A DNA stretch of 34,514 bases from Symploca sp. SIO1C2 (GTDB taxonomy: Bacteria; Cyanobacteriota; Cyanobacteriia; Cyanobacteriales; Coleofasciculaceae): assembly GCA_010672925.1 (NCBI GenBank), contig JAAHFP010000014.1, positions 136,845-171,358 of the forward strand, written 5' to 3'. The translations under genes were made by a program, and so were the position numbers. Below, in pieces: positions 32,550 to 34,514 of the stretch. The notes under the pieces are model-generated. The model saw only the letters and a program-made list of their open reading frames with translations. It had not been told where the DNA came from and made no database searches. Positions within the stretch are counted from its first letter, which is position 1; each line of letters opens with the position of its first letter.

Positions 32550-33926
32550 TCAAATTTCCGATGCTGCTTGCACTCCAGAAAGAAAAGCACCGTGAACTGT
32601 TCCTGGATAGTTGCTAGAAGTTGCTTCTCCTGCAAAAAAGAGGAGATTGTCTACAGGCTGAGCAAGGATTTCTCGTTCGGTACTGGTGACTCCTACAGGT
32701 AAGCTAGCAGAATAAGAACCGTAAGCAAAAGGATCTGTCGCCCATTGTGTCCTTAGTACAGCTTGGGGATTGGGAATAGTTTTACCGTAAATTTGACGTA
32801 AATCTCCCATAATTGCTGCTACTAATTCTGATTCAGATAAACTTTCTATAAGGCGGGCATAACTACCTCCAGTGAAGGCGATTAAAACCGGCTTATCTTG
32901 ATAGTGAGCATAGTTGAGAAAGTAGTGGAAATTAGTCGGGTTTTGACTAATGGAGCCAATAATCTCTTGCTGGTCCCAAAACTGTTGAGGAAATAGTAGC
33001 ACCACTTTGTTTAACAGTCCTACAGCGAGACGCTTAATTGCTTGTTGTTTAGCTGGGGGAAGGGGTGGATTAAACTTAACATTATTCGACTTGAGCACTC
33101 CTAATGGTAAAGTTATAATTGCCGCAGCACCCGAAAAGCTGTTGTTTTCCGTGGTTACTACTACCTCCTGGTTACCATATTTAATCTCAACGACTTTTTC
33201 TTCTAGGCGCAGATCCAAATCAGCTGCTAAATTTTCAATGATTTGGTCATAACCATTAGGAAATAGGTAGTCATCTCCAGAAAACTCTTTGCCCTCTTGC
33301 CATTCGTGCAAGGATAGTTGATCAAGGTCTAAAGCTAAGTCACCGACAACTTCAGAATCAAGCCACCATTGTATCACTTGCTGTTCTTGGGCAGAAAATT
33401 GCTTTTTGGCCAAAATCTCTTGTATACCAGCATCAAGGGAAACATCTTCGTCTTGTTGATATCCCCAAGATGTAGCAGCGCTGAGTATATTTTCGGTAAG
33501 TTTTCGACCCTTTTTAACTGTATCTGGAGCTAACACACGACCGTCTAAAAACAGCTTCAAGGATTCATAGTCAGTGGGCAGAGTGGTCAGTTGAAAATCT
33601 CGTGCTAACTTAGCAATGGGATTTCTCCTTACCCCATGAATCCAAGAAGCACCTAAATCTATCGGTAAACCCAAAGAGCGGTTAGTAACGATTCTACCTC
33701 CCAAGCGATCGCGTCCTTCCAAAACTGTAACTGTTTTACCTTGGGACTGTAATTTACGAGCCGCAGCTAGGCCAGCAATTCCTGCACCAATCACTAAAAC
33801 TTTCCCTGGGGAAGATTGTTGATTTGCTGGAGAACAAGCCCAAGCTAATCCTGTCGCGAACAAGCTCAGTTGTAAGAAACGACGACGGTGATAGAGATGA
33901 TTAAGCAACTGGATTGAGGGCAACAA
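32550..33926 (-). CDS. Tat-exported flavin amine oxidase (polyamine/monoamine oxidase family)
   Basis: The 458-residue protein starts at a TTG (33926), with GAG six bases upstream and no better start before the signal. A twin-arginine signal is visible (HRRRFLQLS at 13-21, hydrophobic core to about 30, Cys31). The FAD dinucleotide fold has GAGIAG at 47-52 with GRDRLGGRI downstream and LGASWIHG. The C-terminal FFAGEATSSNYPGTVHGAFLSG is the second flavin-contact motif of amine oxidases. Such enzymes oxidise amines to aldehydes, releasing ammonia or amine and peroxide. Polyamine is a likely substrate class, by inference. Tat export fits folding with FAD in the cytoplasm. WAC at 29-31 is an imperfect lipobox, so lipid anchoring is uncertain. 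Confidence 0.87.
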   Translation of the reverse strand: MLPSIQLLNHLYHRRRFLQLSLFATGLAWACSPANQQSSPGKVLVIGAGIAGLAAARKLQSQGKTVTVLEGRDRLGGRIVTNRSLGLPIDLGASWIHGVRRNPIAKLARDFQLTTLPTDYESLKLFLDGRVLAPDTVKKGRKLTENILSAATSWGYQQDEDVSLDAGIQEILAKKQFSAQEQQVIQWWLDSEVVGDLALDLDQLSLHEWQEGKEFSGDDYLFPNGYDQIIENLAADLDLRLEEKVVEIKYGNQEVVVTTENNSFSGAAAIITLPLGVLKSNNVKFNPPLPPAKQQAIKRLAVGLLNKVVLLFPQQFWDQQEIIGSISQNPTNFHYFLNYAHYQDKPVLIAFTGGSYARLIESLSESELVAAIMGDLRQIYGKTIPNPQAVLRTQWATDPFAYGSYSASLPVGVTSTEREILAQPVDNLLFFAGEATSSNYPGTVHGAFLSGVQAASEI

Positions 33927-34076
33927 AATCTCAGTGATTAGTAAATTCCTTGTAGGGGCGGGTTTAGCAAATTCATTTCCACTATAGATGATAACCTCTC
34001 AGTTCAAAACCCGCCCTCCGAATCTATCCCATTATCTGCATCGGCCTTGGCTTTCTTGGTAAGGTAAAAAAACGAA

Positions 34077-34310
34077 TTATTCTGCGTCCAACTCTTGTAT
34101 TAACTCATTTAGTGAGTAGTCAGCTTTGCCACTGGCTTCCCCTACGGTAAATGCTTGGCGTAATTCTGCCAACTTGAGCTCTTCTGCTTCCAATAGCCGC
34201 AATCCTGCGCAAATTGTTTCACTTACGGAACCATAACGCCCTTGCTCAACCTGCTGAGCAATAAAATGCTCAAAATGAGCACCTAAAGTGACACTGGTGT
34301 TTTTCTGCAT
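34077..34310 (-). CDS. parD: ParD-like antitoxin, apparently without a toxin
   Basis: The 77-residue protein has the ParD/CC2985 pattern. An N-terminal ribbon strand (NTSVTLGAHFEHFIAQQVEQ) is followed by GRYGSVSETICAGLRLLE, the helix-turn-helix part that binds the operator. The acidic C-terminal half wraps the toxin. GAGG lies shortly before the ATG. ParE should follow and overlap, but the 150 bases downstream to the amine oxidase gene have no frame for it. It could be a solitary regulator or an orphan that cross-neutralises a toxin elsewhere. Confidence 0.85.
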   Translation of the reverse strand: MQKNTSVTLGAHFEHFIAQQVEQGRYGSVSETICAGLRLLEAEELKLAELRQAFTVGEASGKADYSLNELIQELDAE

Positions 34311-34377
34311 TGGTTATGCCTCCTCTCAAGGGCCATACCATACAATATTATATAGTTGTTACGCTATCGAAGGGCGA

Positions 34378-34431
34378 AGCATTTGGATTGATATAATCGG
34401 GTTTATGTACTTAAATTTCCGCCCAAATGCT
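34378..34431. repeat. Inverted repeat AGCATTTGG / CCAAATGCT
   Basis: A perfect 9-bp inverted repeat with a 36-base loop lies in the last 200 bases, which are otherwise rich in GCGATCGC-like and GCTACGC words and hold no gene. Confidence 0.45.
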
Positions 34432-34514
34432 ATGCTGCTACGCACCATGCTGCGCAAACGCCCCTACACACTATGTTGCGCGAAGGCTCTGTGGGTTAAA
34501 ATAGCGATCGCTTA

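Overview
The window comes from a cyanobacterium, most likely a large-genome filamentous one. The octamer GCGATCGC (HIP1) occurs about 19 times by eye, where chance predicts fewer than one. Spacers are full of heptameric short tandem repeats and palindromes. The protein families are typical of the group: SLH-porin, pentapeptide-repeat, CHAT-TPR, DUF29-like and UPF0175/DUF3368 genes, and many hybrid histidine kinases. The genus cannot be fixed from the sequence alone.

Layout. 1-3.6 kb (minus): the 5' part of rsmH, a class II glutamine amidotransferase, and a hybrid response regulator-histidine kinase with a small coupled upstream ORF. 4-8.3 kb: a secreted TPR protein, a CheY-like regulator, and a type IIA topoisomerase A-subunit paralogue. 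8.6-10.3 kb (minus): a PD-(D/E)XK-like hypothetical and a lone sugar ABC permease. 10.5-14.7 kb: two translationally coupled hybrid kinases. 14.7-17.5 kb: a composite palindromic element, a membrane pentapeptide-repeat protein and a GT2 glycosyltransferase. 17.8-18.5 kb: a PIN toxin-antitoxin pair. 18.7-22.6 kb: a multi-pass patatin-like lipase and two unrecognised small proteins. 23.2-26.5 kb: an SLH-porin, a DUF29-like protein and a PH-domain membrane protein. 26.9-28.7 kb: a RiPP operon. 28.8-34.3 kb: a UPF0175/DUF3368 toxin-antitoxin pair, an exported TPR-CHAT protein, a candidate small RNA, a Tat-type amine oxidase and an orphan ParD antitoxin.

The most interesting system is the two-gene operon at 26916-28702. 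A 297-residue precursor carries 15 tandem TTxAxGEE cores behind a folded-looking ~113-residue leader. A dedicated ATP-grasp ligase follows, overlapping it by one base (TAATG). TTxxxxEE is the core signature of plesiocin-type (group 2) graspetides, in which the ligase joins Thr hydroxyls to Glu side chains as omega-esters. Plesiocin has four such cores. Fifteen would allow up to 30 esters in one chain, a polymer-like beaded product. No peptidase or exporter sits beside the pair.

A second theme is repeat invasion. At least four dispersed or composite palindromic elements are visible, some in near-identical inverted copies 7 to 30 kb apart. Tandem repeats have also entered coding sequence: a (E/G)DK tract inside a receiver domain, an ACGCGGG tract after the porin signal peptide, a heptamer tract that supplies the topoisomerase stop codon, and a CCTTCTGCC-like tract within the CHAT protein signal peptide.
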